DNA of 36,373 nucleotides from Streptococcus vestibularis ATCC 49124 (GCF_000188295.1 NZ_GL831113.1:7266-43638); one strand, 5' to 3'. Shown: positions 25,509 through 36,318, counted from the stretch's first letter. Notes: a model not told the origin generated them from the sequence alone. Translations and numbers: made by a program.

Positions 25509-28059
25509 GGAAAAAATATCTCCAGGAATGCAGCAGTATTTGGATATCAAGGAAAATTATCCAGATGCTTTTTTGCTCTTCCGTATGGGCGATTTTTACG
25601 AATTATTTTATGATGATGCCGTTAAGGCTGCCCAGATTTTGGAAATTAGCCTAACCAGTCGTAATAAGAATGCAGATAATCCTATTCCTATGGCTGGTGT
25701 TCCTTATCATTCAGCTCAAGCCTATATTGATGTCTTGGTTGAGATGGGCTATAAGGTAGCCATTGCTGAGCAGATGGAGGATCCTAAGCAGGCTGTCGGT
25801 GTGGTAAAGCGTGAGGTCGTTCAGGTTATCACACCAGGTACAGTGGTTGACAGCTCTAAACCTGATAATGCCAATAATTTCTTGGTAGCCATTGACAAGG
25901 TTGGAAGTCGATTCGGCCTGGCCTATATGGATGTGTCAACGGGTGAATTTTTTGCGACAGAGTTGGATGATTTCAGTTCAGTTTGTAGTGAAATTCAGAA
26001 TCTTAAGACACGTGAAGTAGTGGTTGGTTATGATTTACCTGAAGCTGACGAACAAGTTTTGGTGAAGCAACTCAACCTGCTTCTCTCCAAGGAAACAGAG
26101 GTTTACGATGATGTCCACTTGATTGACACTAGTTTGACAGATTTGGAAAGCAGTGTGGCGGGTAAACTTCTCCAGTATGTTCATCGTACTCAGATGCGAG
26201 AGCTCAGTCATTTACAAAAGGCTCAGCACTATGAGATTAAAGATTACTTGCAGATGTCCTATGCGACCAAGTCAAGTTTGGATTTACTGGAAAATGCTAG
26301 AACGGGCAAGAAACACGGATCTCTTTTCTGGCTCTTGGATGAAACCAAGACAGCTATGGGAATGCGTCTCTTGCGAACTTGGATTGATCGTCCTTTAGTG
26401 AATCAAGCCACTATCACTGAGCGTCAGAATATCATCCAAGTTTTCTTGGACAATTTCTTTGAGCGTAGTGACTTGACCGAGAGTCTAAAAGGGGTTTACG
26501 ATATTGAGCGCTTGGCTAGTCGTGTTTCCTTCGGAAAGGCTAACCCTAAAGATTTGATTCAACTAGGTCATACTTTGGCTCAAGTACCGGTGATTAAGGC
26601 GATTTTGGAGTCTTTTAATGAAGATGCCTTGTCACGTCTTTTACAAGAGTTAGATGCTCTGCCAGAATTAGAGAGTTTGATTCGGTCGGCTATTGATCCA
26701 GATGCTCCTGCAACCATTACAGAAGGTGGCATTATCCGTGCTGGTTTTGATGAGACCTTGGACAAGTATCGCAAGGTGATGAGTGAGGGAACATCATGGA
26801 TCGCGGATATCGAAGCTAAAGAACGTGAAGCATCTGGTATTACAACACTAAAAATTGATTATAACCGTAAAGATGGCTATTATTTCCATGTGACCAACTC
26901 TAACCTTAGCTTGGTTCCTGACCATTTCTTCCGTAAGGCAACCCTGAAAAATTCGGAGCGCTTTGGAACCGCTGAGTTGGCTAAGATTGAAGGTGAGATG
27001 CTTGAGGCGCGTGAAAAATCATCAACCCTAGAGTATGATATTTTCATGCGTGTCCGTGAGCAGGTTGAATGCTATATCGACCGTTTGCAGTCTTTGGCTA
27101 AGGCCATTGCGACAGTCGATGTGCTCCAGAGTTTGGCTGTTATAGCGGAGACTAATCATTATGTTCGCCCTGTGTTCAATGAGGAGCATCGTATCGTTAT
27201 TGATCAAGGGCGTCATGCGGTGGTTGAGAAGGTTATGGGTGTTCAGGAATACATTCCAAACACCATTACCTTTGACAGTCAGACCAATGTTCAGCTCATC
27301 ACGGGACCAAATATGAGTGGTAAATCCACCTATATGCGTCAGTTGGCTTTGTCAGTTGTTATGGCTCAGATGGGCTCTTATGTGCCAGCAGATAGCATTG
27401 ATTTACCGATTTTTGATGCCATCTATACACGTATTGGTGCTGCAGATGACCTGATTTCAGGTCAGTCTACCTTTATGGTTGAGATGATGGAGGCTAATCA
27501 GGCTATTAAGCGGGGGACACCTAATTCCTTGATTATTTTTGATGAGTTGGGGCGTGGGACGGCCACTTATGATGGTATGGCTTTGGCCCAGTCTATTATT
27601 GAGTTTATTCATGACAAGGTCGGGGCTAAGACCATGTTTGCCACCCATTATCATGAGTTGACAGCCCTATCAAACAGTTTGCCACACCTTGTCAACGTCC
27701 ATGTTGCGACACTTGAAAAGGACGGAGAGGTGACTTTCCTTCACAAGATTGTCGATGGCCCAGCCGATAAATCTTATGGTATTCATGTAGCTAAGATAGC
27801 AGGTTTACCAGCAGATTTACTGGAACGTGCTGGCACCATTTTGACACAACTAGAGGGCGAGACAGTTACCATCCAACCCCAGGAAAAGGTATCGCCTCAA
27901 GAGAAGCCTGCCACTGAAACACATATCAACGAGCAAATCTCTCTCTTTGATGATTTCACTGAAAATCCAGTTCTTCAAGAGTTACGTGATTTGGACATTT
28001 ACAATATGACACCGATGCAGGTCATGATGGCTGTAGCAGATTTAAAACAGAAACTATAA
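25501..28059 (+). CDS. mutS: DNA mismatch repair protein MutS (HexA)
   Basis: An 852-residue mismatch-recognition ATPase. The mismatch-intercalating motif FYE is at 32-34 (GDFYELF), Walker [10 protein letters not shown] starts at about 602, and STFMVEM and [12 protein letters not shown] follow. A C-terminal QISLFDDF matches a beta-clamp-binding motif. It starts inside the upstream gene. The partner mutL lies 1.5 kb downstream, separated by the LytTR module. In streptococci this protein is the HexA component of mismatch repair during transformation. Confidence 0.97.
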   Translation: MAKEKISPGMQQYLDIKENYPDAFLLFRMGDFYELFYDDAVKAAQILEISLTSRNKNADNPIPMAGVPYHSAQAYIDVLVEMGYKVAIAEQMEDPKQAVGVVKREVVQVITPGTVVDSSKPDNANNFLVAIDKVGSRFGLAYMDVSTGEFFATELDDFSSVCSEIQNLKTREVVVGYDLPEADEQVLVKQLNLLLSKETEVYDDVHLIDTSLTDLESSVAGKLLQYVHRTQMRELSHLQKAQHYEIKDYLQMSYATKSSLDLLENARTGKKHGSLFWLLDETKTAMGMRLLRTWIDRPLVNQATITERQNIIQVFLDNFFERSDLTESLKGVYDIERLASRVSFGKANPKDLIQLGHTLAQVPVIKAILESFNEDALSRLLQELDALPELESLIRSAIDPDAPATITEGGIIRAGFDETLDKYRKVMSEGTSWIADIEAKEREASGITTLKIDYNRKDGYYFHVTNSNLSLVPDHFFRKATLKNSERFGTAELAKIEGEMLEAREKSSTLEYDIFMRVREQVECYIDRLQSLAKAIATVDVLQSLAVIAETNHYVRPVFNEEHRIVIDQGRHAVVEKVMGVQEYIPNTITFDSQTNVQLITGPNMSGKSTYMRQLALSVVMAQMGSYVPADSIDLPIFDAIYTRIGAADDLISGQSTFMVEMMEANQAIKRGTPNSLIIFDELGRGTATYDGMALAQSIIEFIHDKVGAKTMFATHYHELTALSNSLPHLVNVHVATLEKDGEVTFLHKIVDGPADKSYGIHVAKIAGLPADLLERAGTILTQLEGETVTIQPQEKVSPQEKPATETHINEQISLFDDFTENPVLQELRDLDIYNMTPMQVMMAVADLKQKL

Positions 28060-28060
28060 A

Positions 28061-28086
28061 AGAAGCTTGTCGATTGACAGGCTTCT
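28061..28086. terminator. Hairpin between mutS and the convergent DUF3021 gene
   Basis: AGAAGCTTGTC (28061-28071) pairs with GACAGGCTTCT (28076-28086) around GATT, with one G-U pair. The T tract is poor on the plus strand (TGTC) and modest on the minus strand, so it may serve both convergent genes imperfectly. Confidence 0.6.
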
Positions 28087-28092
28087 TGTCTT

Positions 28093-28548
28093 CTATAGGT
28101 GTTTCAATTCTTGGTTGAGTTGTTCAATATCCTTTTTCATTTTCCAATAAGAGAAGGCCCAAACGAGGAGATAGATAAGGCTGAATTCAATGACTAGCTC
28201 CAAGTAGAAAGTTAAACGTAGAGGGAACCATCCGCTGAGGGTAGCTAGTGGAATGAAACCTAGACAGGTCAAGGCGTAGTGAGTGAGGGTTGCACGAAGT
28301 AAACTCCACTCAGCCTTACGGAAAATATAACTAGCGACTTCAAAGAGGCTACCGATAGCAAACCAAGTGGTGAGGCAATAGGCTAAGATAATAGATCCAT
28401 GGATCTGATGAGAGGTCATCCATTGTCCAATGCCTGAATGGGGATTCAGAGGCATGTAGCTTGGTGCCCAGATAAGAGACATAATCATGGATACGGCAAG
28501 TCCGATAAGGATGCCCTTTGTGCCTGATTTAAAAAGTTGCTTTTTCAT
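28093..28548 (-). CDS. DUF3021 membrane protein (LytTR partner)
   Basis: A 151-residue integral membrane protein with four predicted helices (about 11-30, 50-70, 88-108, 112-132) and a charged C-terminal tail. It fits DUF3021. Its ATG overlaps the LytTR stop by four bases (ATGA), so the two are made together. Pairs of a LytTR regulator with a membrane inhibitor (LytTR regulatory systems such as HdrRM and BrsRM of S. mutans) control bacteriocins and competence. A similar inhibitor role here is inferred. Confidence 0.82.
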   Translation of the reverse strand: MKKQLFKSGTKGILIGLAVSMIMSLIWAPSYMPLNPHSGIGQWMTSHQIHGSIILAYCLTTWFAIGSLFEVASYIFRKAEWSLLRATLTHYALTCLGFIPLATLSGWFPLRLTFYLELVIEFSLIYLLVWAFSYWKMKKDIEQLNQELKHL

Positions 28549-28982
28549 TGTAATTTCTCCTTTATTGCTTTGAGGTAACGGCGTGATGAGTAGGTAGTTT
28601 CCTTGTTTTTAAGGTGAATTTCAACGAGGCCGTTAGGGGTAATGTTGAAGCGTTCAATTTCTTTGAGGTTGACAATCTCTGATTGTGAAATTTTGATAAA
28701 GTAAGATGGCAGTTTTTCTAAAACTTGATAGAGACGTAAGCCTAAGGGGTACTCTCCTTGAATAGTTTCAGCTAGAACTTGTCGATTTTCGATGTAAATT
28801 CTGGAAATAGCTTTGGGTTCGATAAGATAAGTTTCTCCATCTTTTTTTCCTTTGAGTCGGTGGTTGTTATCCAAAGATTCGACAAACTCGACGACTTGCT
28901 GAATCTTAGGCGTTCGACTAGGAGCCTGAATCTGCAACGTTTCTTCTTGAAATACCGAGTCAATCTGAACTTTTATTTTCAT
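28545..28982 (-). CDS. LytTR-family transcriptional regulator
   Basis: A 145-residue protein whose C-terminal ~100 residues are a LytTR DNA-binding domain (EPKAISRIYIENRQV, FIKISQSEIVNLKEIERF, SSRRYLKAIKEKL). There is no receiver domain, so it is not a classical response regulator. It probably responds to its coupled DUF3021 membrane protein. AAAGGA precedes the ATG. A direct repeat in the divergent intergenic region is its likely operator. Confidence 0.87.
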   Translation of the reverse strand: MKIKVQIDSVFQEETLQIQAPSRTPKIQQVVEFVESLDNNHRLKGKKDGETYLIEPKAISRIYIENRQVLAETIQGEYPLGLRLYQVLEKLPSYFIKISQSEIVNLKEIERFNITPNGLVEIHLKNKETTYSSRRYLKAIKEKLQ

Positions 28983-29070
28983 AACTATCCTTTCTTATTG
29001 GTAATTGAGGAGGTCTCCTCTCTTTCACACTTTTATTAAACACTATTTACTCGTTCACAGCAATAGCGCT

Positions 29071-29131
29071 TGTCTATGTGGTCCTATATGCTGTCTAAGT
29101 GGTTGAAAATATTTTCGAAAACCCCTATACT
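29071..29131 (+). promoter_or_regulatory. LytTR-type direct-repeat operator and promoter
   Basis: TGTCTATGTGGT (29071-29082) and TGTCTAAGTGGT (29092-29103) are near-identical repeats exactly 21 bases apart, two helical turns. The second abuts a near-consensus promoter TTGAAA (29103-29108), 17 bases, TATACT (29126-29131), reading into the 101-residue gene. The repeats also lie upstream of the divergent LytTR gene. Confidence 0.7.
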
Positions 29132-29160
29132 TAATGAAAACGTACTGACGAGGTAATCAC

Positions 29161-29466
29161 ATGAAATCTATAATGAAATGGCTAGCAGGAATTTTTCTTG
29201 CCTGCAGTCTGATTTTGAGCTTTTTTACACCTTTTGAAAAGGCGCTGACACTGAACTTACTCTTGCTTTATTTCTTTGTTAAGCAGTTTATGGATTTGAC
29301 AAGCTCACCCAAAACCTACCAATGGATTTTCCAAATCGTCTACCTCTTGATTTTTTCTGGGCTCATTTGGTTCAACTTTCGTCATGGGGATATGATTATT
29401 ATAGCCACAGCCTTATCTTGGCTAACAGTTGTGTGTGAGTTATGGCTTTATAGGAAGCATCAGTAA
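29161..29466 (+). CDS. Small hypothetical membrane protein divergent from the LytTR pair
   Basis: A 101-residue protein with three or four hydrophobic helices (about 7-22, 27-45, 54-72, 77-95) and a basic C terminus. GAGG (29151-29154) precedes the ATG. Its promoter directly adjoins the LytTR-type direct repeat, making it a likely target of the neighbouring regulator. No family recognised. It lies just upstream of mutL, with no terminator seen between them. Confidence 0.72.
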   Translation: MKSIMKWLAGIFLACSLILSFFTPFEKALTLNLLLLYFFVKQFMDLTSSPKTYQWIFQIVYLLIFSGLIWFNFRHGDMIIIATALSWLTVVCELWLYRKHQ

Positions 29467-29515
29467 CAGTTAGAAACAGTGATCTCTCAACCTTTTAGAA
29501 GGGAAAATAATAATT

Positions 29516-31453
29516 ATGACAAAAATCATCGAATTGCCTGAGGTGTTAGCCAACCAGATTGCTGCTGGTGAGGTCGTAGAGCGCCCAGCCAGTGTTGTCA
29601 AAGAGTTGGTGGAAAATGCTATTGATGCCGGTAGCACTCAGATTACCATTGAAGTTGAAGAATCAGGTCTCTCAAAAATTCAAATCACAGACAATGGCGA
29701 AGGAATGGCTCAAGCTGATGTGGCCATGAGTTTGCGCCGTCATGCAACAAGTAAAATCAAAAATCAAGGAGATCTCTTTCGTATTCGGACCCTTGGTTTT
29801 CGAGGTGAGGCTCTGCCCTCTATAGCTTCTATCAGTCATCTAACTATTGTGACAGCAGCGGATGGAGAAGCCTATGGGACTAAACTGGTTGCTAAAGCTG
29901 GAGAAATTGAGAGTCAGGATCCTATTTCAACACCAGTTGGAACAAAGATTACCGTTGAAAATCTATTTTATAACACCCCAGCTCGTCTCAAGTATATGAA
30001 GAGTTTACAGGCTGAGTTGGCTCATATTGTTGATGTTGTCAATCGTCTGAGTCTAGCTCATCCCGAGGTTGCCTTTACCTTGCTTAATGATGGTCGTCAG
30101 TTGACACAGACATCAGGTACTGGAGACCTCCGTCAAGCTATTGCTGGTATTTATGGTTTGACAACGGCTAAAAAAATGGTGGAGATTTCAAATTCTGACC
30201 TTGATTTTGAAGTTTCTGGATATGTTAGTCTCCCTGAGTTAACCCGTGCGAATCGTAACTACATCACGATTCTCATTAATGGACGCTATATAAAAAACTT
30301 CCTGCTTAACCGTGCCATTTTTGATGGTTATGGTTCTAAACTCATGGTAGGACGCTTCCCTATTGCAGTTATTGATATTCAGATTGATCCCTACTTGGCC
30401 GATGTCAATGTTCACCCAACCAAGCAGGAAGTACGTATCTCTAAAGAAAAAGAGCTCATGGCCCTTATCAGCTCTGCCATTGCTCAAAGCCTTAGAGAGC
30501 AGGATTTGATCCCTGATGCCCTTGAAAATTTGGCCAAGTCTAGTACCAGAGGTGCAGCTAAATCAGTTCAAACCAGTCTTCCACTCAAACAGACCAATCT
30601 TTACTATGATAGCAGTCGTAATGATTTTTTTGTCAAACCAGAGACAGTTCAAGAGGATATCAAACCTCTTGTATCAGAGTCTTCAGTTTCATCAGTAAAA
30701 AACAAACCGCAACCTTCTGTTAAACAGGCACAACGTTCAGTAGATGAAAGTGATAGTGAACACGAAAAACTTGACTATAAAAACAAGTCGAAACTGAAGC
30801 GCATGCTTGAAAATCTGACCAATGAGGAAACATCAACCTTTCCTGAATTGGAGTTCTTTGGTCAAATGCATGGAACCTACCTCTTTGCCCAAGGACAAGG
30901 TGGCCTTTATATCATTGACCAGCATGCTGCCCAAGAACGTGTCAAGTATGAGTACTATCGCGAAAAGATTGGTGAGGTTGACAGCAGTTTACAACAGCTT
31001 TTGGTTCCCTATCTCTTTGAATTTTCAGGTTCAGATTACATTAGTTTACAAGAAAAAATGTCTCTTCTGAATCAGGTTGGTATCTATTTAGAGCCTTATG
31101 GGAATAATACCTTCATTCTTCGTGAACATCCTATCTGGATGAAGGAAGAAGAGATTGAATCAGCAGTCTATGAAATGTGTGACATGCTTCTTTTGACGAA
31201 TGAAGTGTCTGTTAAGACCTACCGTGCTGAGTTGGCCATCATGATGAGTTGTAAACGTTCAATCAAGGCCAATCATGCTCTTGATGATTACTCTGCGCGT
31301 GACCTCCTAGTACAGCTTGCACAGTGTAAAAATCCCTATAATTGCCCTCACGGACGTCCTGTACTTGTCAACTTTACAAAGTCTGATATGGAAAAAATGT
31401 TCCGTCGAATTCAAGAAAATCATACCAGTCTACGTGACCTAGGGAAGTATTAA
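29516..31453 (+). CDS. mutL: DNA mismatch repair protein MutL (HexB)
   Basis: A 645-residue GHKL ATPase that links MutS mismatch recognition to repair. N-terminal motifs [17 protein letters not shown] and GFRGEALPS are present. A poorly conserved linker (about 340-440) precedes a C-terminal domain with the endonuclease motif [12 protein letters not shown] (Asp468) and the CPHGRPV block, so this is the nicking type of MutL. GAAGGGAA precedes the ATG. Confidence 0.97.
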   Translation: MTKIIELPEVLANQIAAGEVVERPASVVKELVENAIDAGSTQITIEVEESGLSKIQITDNGEGMAQADVAMSLRRHATSKIKNQGDLFRIRTLGFRGEALPSIASISHLTIVTAADGEAYGTKLVAKAGEIESQDPISTPVGTKITVENLFYNTPARLKYMKSLQAELAHIVDVVNRLSLAHPEVAFTLLNDGRQLTQTSGTGDLRQAIAGIYGLTTAKKMVEISNSDLDFEVSGYVSLPELTRANRNYITILINGRYIKNFLLNRAIFDGYGSKLMVGRFPIAVIDIQIDPYLADVNVHPTKQEVRISKEKELMALISSAIAQSLREQDLIPDALENLAKSSTRGAAKSVQTSLPLKQTNLYYDSSRNDFFVKPETVQEDIKPLVSESSVSSVKNKPQPSVKQAQRSVDESDSEHEKLDYKNKSKLKRMLENLTNEETSTFPELEFFGQMHGTYLFAQGQGGLYIIDQHAAQERVKYEYYREKIGEVDSSLQQLLVPYLFEFSGSDYISLQEKMSLLNQVGIYLEPYGNNTFILREHPIWMKEEEIESAVYEMCDMLLLTNEVSVKTYRAELAIMMSCKRSIKANHALDDYSARDLLVQLAQCKNPYNCPHGRPVLVNFTKSDMEKMFRRIQENHTSLRDLGKY

Positions 31454-31473
31454 AACTTTTTTTCGTCTTACTT

Positions 31474-31500
31474 TACGAATAGGAATGTTAGATTTATAAT
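31474..31500 (+). promoter_or_regulatory. CIN-box match overlapping a sigma-A-like promoter
   Basis: TACGAATA (31474-31481) is a perfect sigma-X box. TTTACG (31472-31477), 17 bases and TATAAT (31495-31500) also make a plausible housekeeping promoter. The region could be a dual promoter, or the CIN match may be fortuitous. Confidence 0.5.
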
Positions 31501-31583
31501 AGTGATGAAGACAAGGAATCTTCTAATGTTTTAGCGGATCATTGTAGGATGATTGCCTGATTTTTAAGTTAGGAGGTAGAGTG

Positions 31584-31805
31584 ATGAGACACCTAACAAA
31601 AACTAATAAACACTTTTTACTTGTAGGCTTAACATTTTTAGCGACTAGCTTGATTTTCTATATTTTGGCCTGGTTAGGTCAACCAAGTTTGGAGAATACT
31701 CTCGTAAATGTTTCTAGCATTGCCTTTACTTTAGGCGTTGTAACATATATTCTATTAGGCCTAAAGATGATTACAGATACTTTAAAGACGAGTAGTCATC
31801 CTTAA
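31584..31805 (+). CDS. Small two-helix membrane protein, possible late-competence gene
   Basis: A 73-residue protein with hydrophobic helices at about 11-30 and 42-60 and polar ends. AGGAGG (31571-31576) favours the ATG at 31584 over a GTG one codon earlier. It stands alone between mutL and ruvA, with its own promoter region (including a CIN-box match, leader ~95 bases) and its own terminator. No family recognised. Confidence 0.72.
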   Translation: MRHLTKTNKHFLLVGLTFLATSLIFYILAWLGQPSLENTLVNVSSIAFTLGVVTYILLGLKMITDTLKTSSHP

Positions 31806-31819
31806 AATAGAGCAGACAG

Positions 31820-31843
31820 AATCCACTTTCGAGTGGATTTTTT
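31820..31843 (+). terminator. Terminator of the small membrane protein gene
   Basis: AATCCACT (31820-31827) pairs perfectly with AGTGGATT (31832-31839) around a stable TTCG tetraloop, followed by a T run. Confidence 0.93.
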
Positions 31844-31961
31844 GTTACAATAGTACAGCAGTGTTTGAGATGACAAATAAACATTCAAGACAATTATCTT
31901 ACAAGTATAAAATGATAAAGCAACCCATTGAAGAAATGAACGAGAAAGGAAATCACACGCT

Positions 31962-32552
31962 ATGTATGATTACATCAAGGGAACTCTAGTGAAAATTACC
32001 GCCAAGTATATTGTTATAGAAGCAAACGGCTTAGGTTATATTATCACTGTAGCGAATCCATATAGTTTTTCTGACCAACTGAATCAGACTATCCAAGTCT
32101 ACCTTCATCAGGTTATTAGAGATGATGCTCATCTTCTTTTTGGTTTCCATACTGAAGATGAAAAAGAGGTCTTCCTTAAGCTTATTTCAGTTTCTGGAAT
32201 AGGTCCGACGACTGCTCTAGCTATTGTTGCTGTAGATGATAATCAAGGCCTGGTTGCTGCCGTTGATAATAGTGACATCAAGTACTTGATGAAGTTTCCA
32301 AAGATTGGTAAAAAGACAGCTCAACAAATGGTTCTGGATTTGGCAGGGAAATTTGCAGAGTTACCAACAGAAACGACCAAGACGACACCAAGTCAACCTG
32401 AAGGGAATCATCAGTTGGATGAGGCTATGGAAGCCTTGCTTGCTCTTGGTTATAAAGCCGCAGAACTTAAGAAAATCAAGGTCTTCTTCGAAGGTACTAA
32501 TGAAACGGCAGAGCAATACATTAAATCAGCTCTTAAAATGTTGATGAAATGA
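31962..32552 (+). CDS. ruvA: Holliday junction branch migration protein RuvA
   Basis: A 196-residue RuvA, which binds four-way junctions and recruits the RuvB motor. The OB-fold N terminus ([12 protein letters not shown]), the helix-hairpin-helix segments [12 protein letters not shown] and [16 protein letters not shown], and domain III after a polar linker are visible. GAAAGGAAAT precedes the ATG. ruvB is not adjacent, as usual in streptococci. tag follows after eight bases. Confidence 0.95.
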   Translation: MYDYIKGTLVKITAKYIVIEANGLGYIITVANPYSFSDQLNQTIQVYLHQVIRDDAHLLFGFHTEDEKEVFLKLISVSGIGPTTALAIVAVDDNQGLVAAVDNSDIKYLMKFPKIGKKTAQQMVLDLAGKFAELPTETTKTTPSQPEGNHQLDEAMEALLALGYKAAELKKIKVFFEGTNETAEQYIKSALKMLMK

Positions 32553-32560
32553 GGTAAGTA

Positions 32561-33133
32561 ATGGTCAATCGTTGTCGTTGGGTTCCAACAAACAATAAAT
32601 TATATTGTGATTATCATGACAAGGAGTGGGGAAAGCCTATTGGTGACGACCAAAAACTTTTTGAGCTGCTTTGCTTAGAAAGTTATCAGTCAGGCCTTTC
32701 TTGGTTAACTGTTTTAAATAAACGCCAGGCCTTTAATCGTGTTTTTCATGACTATGATATTGAGCGTGTTGCCCGGTTTAGTCTAAGTGAACTTGAAGAT
32801 GCGCTTCAAAATCCAGACATCATTAGGCACAAACTTAAGCTAGAAGCAACCGTAAATAATGCCAAACAAGTACTAAAACTCCAAGATGAATTTGGCTCTC
32901 TGTCCCATTATTTTTGGCATTACTTTGACGGAAAGCCCTTGATAAATAATGTTCCCACATATAAGGATGTCCCATCATCAACTGATTTATCCCAACAGAT
33001 TGCCAGAAATCTAAAAAAGAGAGGGTTCAAATTTTTAGGACCGACTACTATATATTCCTTTTTACAAGCCGCAGGATTTGTGAATGATCATGAAAATAAC
33101 TGTGATTTCAAAGAAATGAGTAGATTTGATTGA
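32561..33133 (+). CDS. tag: 3-methyladenine DNA glycosylase I
   Basis: A 190-residue TagI base-excision glycosylase removing 3-methyladenine. The family start (M-V-N-R-C-R-W), the YHDKEWG motif and LCLESYQSGLSW are present. The zinc-snap ligands Cys5 and His19 near the N terminus and His/Cys of HENNC near the C terminus are all present. GAGG before the ATG; cotranscribed with ruvA. The ruvA-tag-cinA-recA order is typical of streptococci. Confidence 0.94.
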   Translation: MVNRCRWVPTNNKLYCDYHDKEWGKPIGDDQKLFELLCLESYQSGLSWLTVLNKRQAFNRVFHDYDIERVARFSLSELEDALQNPDIIRHKLKLEATVNNAKQVLKLQDEFGSLSHYFWHYFDGKPLINNVPTYKDVPSSTDLSQQIARNLKKRGFKFLGPTTIYSFLQAAGFVNDHENNCDFKEMSRFD

Positions 33134-33186
33134 CAAGACGAGAAAAACGTGTTAGTTTATAAACAAACATGTTATTGAGATTATTT

Positions 33187-33194
33187 TACGAATA
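33187..33194 (+). promoter_or_regulatory. CIN box (sigma-X promoter) of cinA-recA
   Basis: A perfect TACGAATA preceded by TTTT lies 17 bases before the cinA ATG. It is the known late-competence promoter position for the streptococcal cinA-recA operon. Confidence 0.93.
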
Positions 33195-33211
33195 GTAATA
33201 TAGGTGAACCA

Positions 33212-34483
33212 ATGAAAGCTGAATTGATTGCAGTAGGAACTGAAATCCTAACCGGGCAAATCACCAATACCAATGCCCAATTTTTATCTGAGAAACTAGC
33301 TGAACTAGGAATTGACGTGTATTTTCACACAGCAGTAGGAGACAATGAAAACCGCCTACTTTCAGTTCTTGATCAGGCTAGTCAACGTAGCGATTTAGTC
33401 ATACTTTGTGGTGGACTTGGCCCTACTGAGGACGACTTAACCAAGCAAACACTGGCTAAATTTTTAGGAAAAGAACTTGTTTTTGATGAGGAGGCTAGTA
33501 AAAAACTGGATAGTTTCTTTGCTACTCGTCCTAAACACACACGAACACCTAATAATGAACGCCAAGCGCAAATTGTTGAGGGATCCGTACCCTTGCAAAA
33601 TCTCACAGGTCTAGCAGTTGGGGGGATTATTACTGCTCAAGGGGTGACCTATGTCGTTTTGCCTGGTCCACCAAGTGAACTCAAACCTATGGTGAACCAA
33701 GAGCTTATTCCAGCTCTTACAGAGAATCATACTACTCTTTATTCTAGAGTCCTAAGGTTTTTTGGTGTTGGAGAAAGTCAATTGGTGACTATTCTTAAAG
33801 ATCTCATTGTTAACCAAACGGACCCAACCATTGCGCCCTATGCTAAAGTGGGAGAAGTGACCCTTCGCTTATCAACAAAGGCATCGTCGCAAGAAGAAGC
33901 GGATCGAAAACTAGATGTTTTAGAAGAACAAATTCGTTCTACTAAAACTCTAGATGGAAAAAGCTTGTCTGACCTCATATATGGATATGGAGAATCAAAC
34001 AGCTTAGCTTATGAAGTGTTCTATTTGCTTAAGAAATATGGCAAAACTATTACTGCAGCTGAAAGTTTAACAGCTGGCTTATTTCAAGCTAGTGTTGCTG
34101 ATTTTTCTGGAGCTTCACAAGTATTCAAGGGTGGTTTTGTTACCTATAGCATTGAAGAAAAAGCTAAAATGTTGGATATTCCCTTATCTAAATTAGAAGA
34201 GAATGGTGTTGTTAGTCATTTTACAGCAGAAAAAATGGCTGAGGGTGCCCGAGCTAAGACAGATAGTGATTACGGAATTGCGCTTACTGGAGTGGCAGGA
34301 CCAGATACATTGGAAGGGCATCAAGTAGGTACAGTCTTTATTGGTATTGCCGATAGAAACCAAGTGCGGTCAATTAAGGTTGTTATAGGTGAAAGGAGTC
34401 GATCTGATGTCAGATATATCAGTACACTCTATGCCTTTAACCTAGTTCGCCAAGCTTTATTACAAGAAGACAACTTGATTTAA
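33212..34483 (+). CDS. cinA: Competence/damage-inducible protein CinA
   Basis: A 423-residue protein. The N-terminal COG1058 domain ([34 protein letters not shown]) resembles molybdopterin-binding/ADP-ribose pyrophosphatase folds. The C-terminal domain ([26 protein letters not shown]) is PncC-like NMN deamidase. In pneumococcus CinA is competence-induced and interacts with RecA. It sits directly behind a perfect CIN box and 35 bases before recA. Confidence 0.95.
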   Translation: MKAELIAVGTEILTGQITNTNAQFLSEKLAELGIDVYFHTAVGDNENRLLSVLDQASQRSDLVILCGGLGPTEDDLTKQTLAKFLGKELVFDEEASKKLDSFFATRPKHTRTPNNERQAQIVEGSVPLQNLTGLAVGGIITAQGVTYVVLPGPPSELKPMVNQELIPALTENHTTLYSRVLRFFGVGESQLVTILKDLIVNQTDPTIAPYAKVGEVTLRLSTKASSQEEADRKLDVLEEQIRSTKTLDGKSLSDLIYGYGESNSLAYEVFYLLKKYGKTITAAESLTAGLFQASVADFSGASQVFKGGFVTYSIEEKAKMLDIPLSKLEENGVVSHFTAEKMAEGARAKTDSDYGIALTGVAGPDTLEGHQVGTVFIGIADRNQVRSIKVVIGERSRSDVRYISTLYAFNLVRQALLQEDNLI

Positions 34484-34518
34484 GTTTGTTATTTATCATA
34501 GGAAGAAGAGGAAATTAA

Positions 34519-35658
34519 GTGGCTAAGAAAACAAAGAAAACAGAAGAAATCACAAAGAAGTTCGGTGATGAGCGTCGCAAAGCACTCGACGATGCATTAA
34601 AAAATATTGAAAAAGATTTTGGTAAGGGTGCAGTTATGCGTCTTGGTGAGCGTGCAGAGCAAAAAGTTCAGGTTATGAGCTCAGGCTCGCTAGCTTTGGA
34701 TATTGCTCTTGGTGCGGGTGGTTATCCTAAAGGTCGTATTATTGAAATTTACGGACCGGAATCATCAGGTAAAACAACCGTTGCTCTTCATGCAGTTGCT
34801 CAGACTCAAAAAGAAGGTGGCATCGCAGCTTTTATCGATGCCGAGCATGCTCTTGACCCTGCTTATGCAGCAGCTCTAGGTGTTAATATCGATGAGCTTC
34901 TTTTGTCACAACCTGATTCTGGTGAGCAAGGTCTGGAAATTGCAGGTAAGCTGATTGACTCTGGTGCAGTGGATTTGGTTGTTGTTGACTCAGTTGCGGC
35001 CTTGGTACCACGTGCAGAAATTGATGGAGATATTGGTGACAGTCATGTAGGACTTCAAGCACGTATGATGAGTCAAGCCATGCGTAAACTTTCTGCATCT
35101 ATTAATAAAACAAAAACGATCGCCATCTTTATTAACCAGTTGCGTGAAAAAGTTGGCATCATGTTTGGTAACCCAGAGACTACCCCAGGTGGACGTGCTT
35201 TAAAATTCTATGCATCAGTACGCCTTGATGTACGTGGTAATACACAAATTAAAGGAACCGGTGACAAAAAGGACCAAAATGTAGGTAAGGAAACCAAGAT
35301 TAAGGTTGTTAAAAACAAAGTTGCTCCACCATTTAAAGAAGCTTTTGTTGAAATTATGTACGGCGAAGGAATTTCACAAACTGGTGAACTTGTAAAAATT
35401 GCAAGTGATTTAGGTATTATTCAAAAAGCCGGGGCTTGGTTCTCATATAATGGGGAGAAAATTGGTCAAGGATCTGAAAATGCTAAGAAATATTTAGCAG
35501 ATCACCCAGAGATTTTTGAAGAAATCGATCATAAAGTACGCGTACACTACGGTTTGATTGAGACAGATGAAGACGATGTTCTTGAAGGTACACAAGTTGA
35601 AGACACGGCTGATGATCTCGTTCTAGATCTTGATTCAACCATTGAAATTGAAGAATAA
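34519..35658 (+). CDS. recA: Recombinase RecA
   Basis: A 379-residue strand-exchange ATPase for recombination, repair and transformation. Walker [10 protein letters not shown] starts at residue 79; [19 protein letters not shown] and the acidic C terminus ([14 protein letters not shown]) are present. It starts with GTG (then MAKKTKK-like sequence) after GAGGAAATTAA. Cotranscription with cinA from the CIN box gives competence induction; a separate basal promoter was not clearly seen. Confidence 0.98.
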   Translation: MAKKTKKTEEITKKFGDERRKALDDALKNIEKDFGKGAVMRLGERAEQKVQVMSSGSLALDIALGAGGYPKGRIIEIYGPESSGKTTVALHAVAQTQKEGGIAAFIDAEHALDPAYAAALGVNIDELLLSQPDSGEQGLEIAGKLIDSGAVDLVVVDSVAALVPRAEIDGDIGDSHVGLQARMMSQAMRKLSASINKTKTIAIFINQLREKVGIMFGNPETTPGGRALKFYASVRLDVRGNTQIKGTGDKKDQNVGKETKIKVVKNKVAPPFKEAFVEIMYGEGISQTGELVKIASDLGIIQKAGAWFSYNGEKIGQGSENAKKYLADHPEIFEEIDHKVRVHYGLIETDEDDVLEGTQVEDTADDLVLDLDSTIEIEE

Positions 35659-35664
35659 GTGTTA

Positions 35665-35690
35665 AAGAGCCCAAAAGGTTCTTTTCTTTT
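35665..35690 (+). terminator. recA terminator
   Basis: AAGAGCC pairs with GGTTCTT around CAAAA, followed by TTCTTTTT, seven bases after the recA stop. Confidence 0.85.
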
Positions 35691-35834
35691 TGCTTTGAAT
35701 TAAGAAGGAAACAAGAGCAATACAAGTTGAAAAAGCGGATACACCCCAGATTCAAAATAGGTCGCTAGACCGATTTAATAAATCAAAGACGGTGATAAGA
35801 TAATAGTATCATGTGACAGAAAGAGAGAATTAAC

Positions 35835-36233
35835 ATGATTAAGATTTATACAATTTCAAGTTGTACAAGTTGTAAAAAAGCAAAAACATGGTTGAACAAC
35901 CATCAACTTCCTTATAAAGAACAAAATCTTGGTAAAGAACCACTTACAAAAGAAGAAATCCTTACTATCCTTTCAAAGACAGAGAATGGTGTTGAGAGCA
36001 TCGTTTCATCAAAAAATCGCTATGCTAAAGCTTTAAATTGTGATATTGATGAGCTTAGCGTCAGTGAAGTAATTGATTTGATTCAAGACAATCCTAGAAT
36101 TTTGAAGAGTCCAATCTTGATTGATGATAAGAGATTGCAAGTGGGTTATAAAGAAGATGATATTCGTGCTTTCTTACCACGTTCAATTCGTAATGTCGAA
36201 AATTCACAAGCACGCATGCGTGCAGCACTATAA
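35835..36233 (+). CDS. spx: Spx/ArsC-family transcriptional regulator (SpxA2/SpxB-like)
   Basis: A 132-residue Spx protein, which binds the RNA polymerase alpha subunit C-terminal domain to reprogramme transcription under thiol or envelope stress. The redox switch is Cys10-x-x-Cys13 (SSCTSCKKA). AGAGAGAATTAAC precedes the ATG. Streptococci have two Spx proteins; the one next to recA corresponds to SpxA2/SpxB by position, which I infer from recalled S. mutans gene order. It has its own terminator. Confidence 0.92.
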   Translation: MIKIYTISSCTSCKKAKTWLNNHQLPYKEQNLGKEPLTKEEILTILSKTENGVESIVSSKNRYAKALNCDIDELSVSEVIDLIQDNPRILKSPILIDDKRLQVGYKEDDIRAFLPRSIRNVENSQARMRAAL

Positions 36234-36240
36234 AATTCTA

Positions 36241-36268
36241 AAAGAAGGTCACTAGTATCTTCTTTTTG
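36241..36268 (+). terminator. spx terminator
   Basis: AAAGAAGGT pairs with ATCTTCTTT (one G-U pair) around CACTAGT, followed by more T, about ten bases after the spx stop. Confidence 0.85.
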
Positions 36269-36289
36269 TTTTTCAAAAAGAAGAATTTG

Positions 36290-36318
36290 TTGACTTTATT
36301 TATTAAACTTGATAAACT
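36290..36318 (+). promoter_or_regulatory. Promoter for a gene beyond the window
   Basis: TTGACT (36290-36295) and TAAACT (36313-36318) with a 17-base spacer make a good sigma-A promoter reading out of the right edge. Confidence 0.65.
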
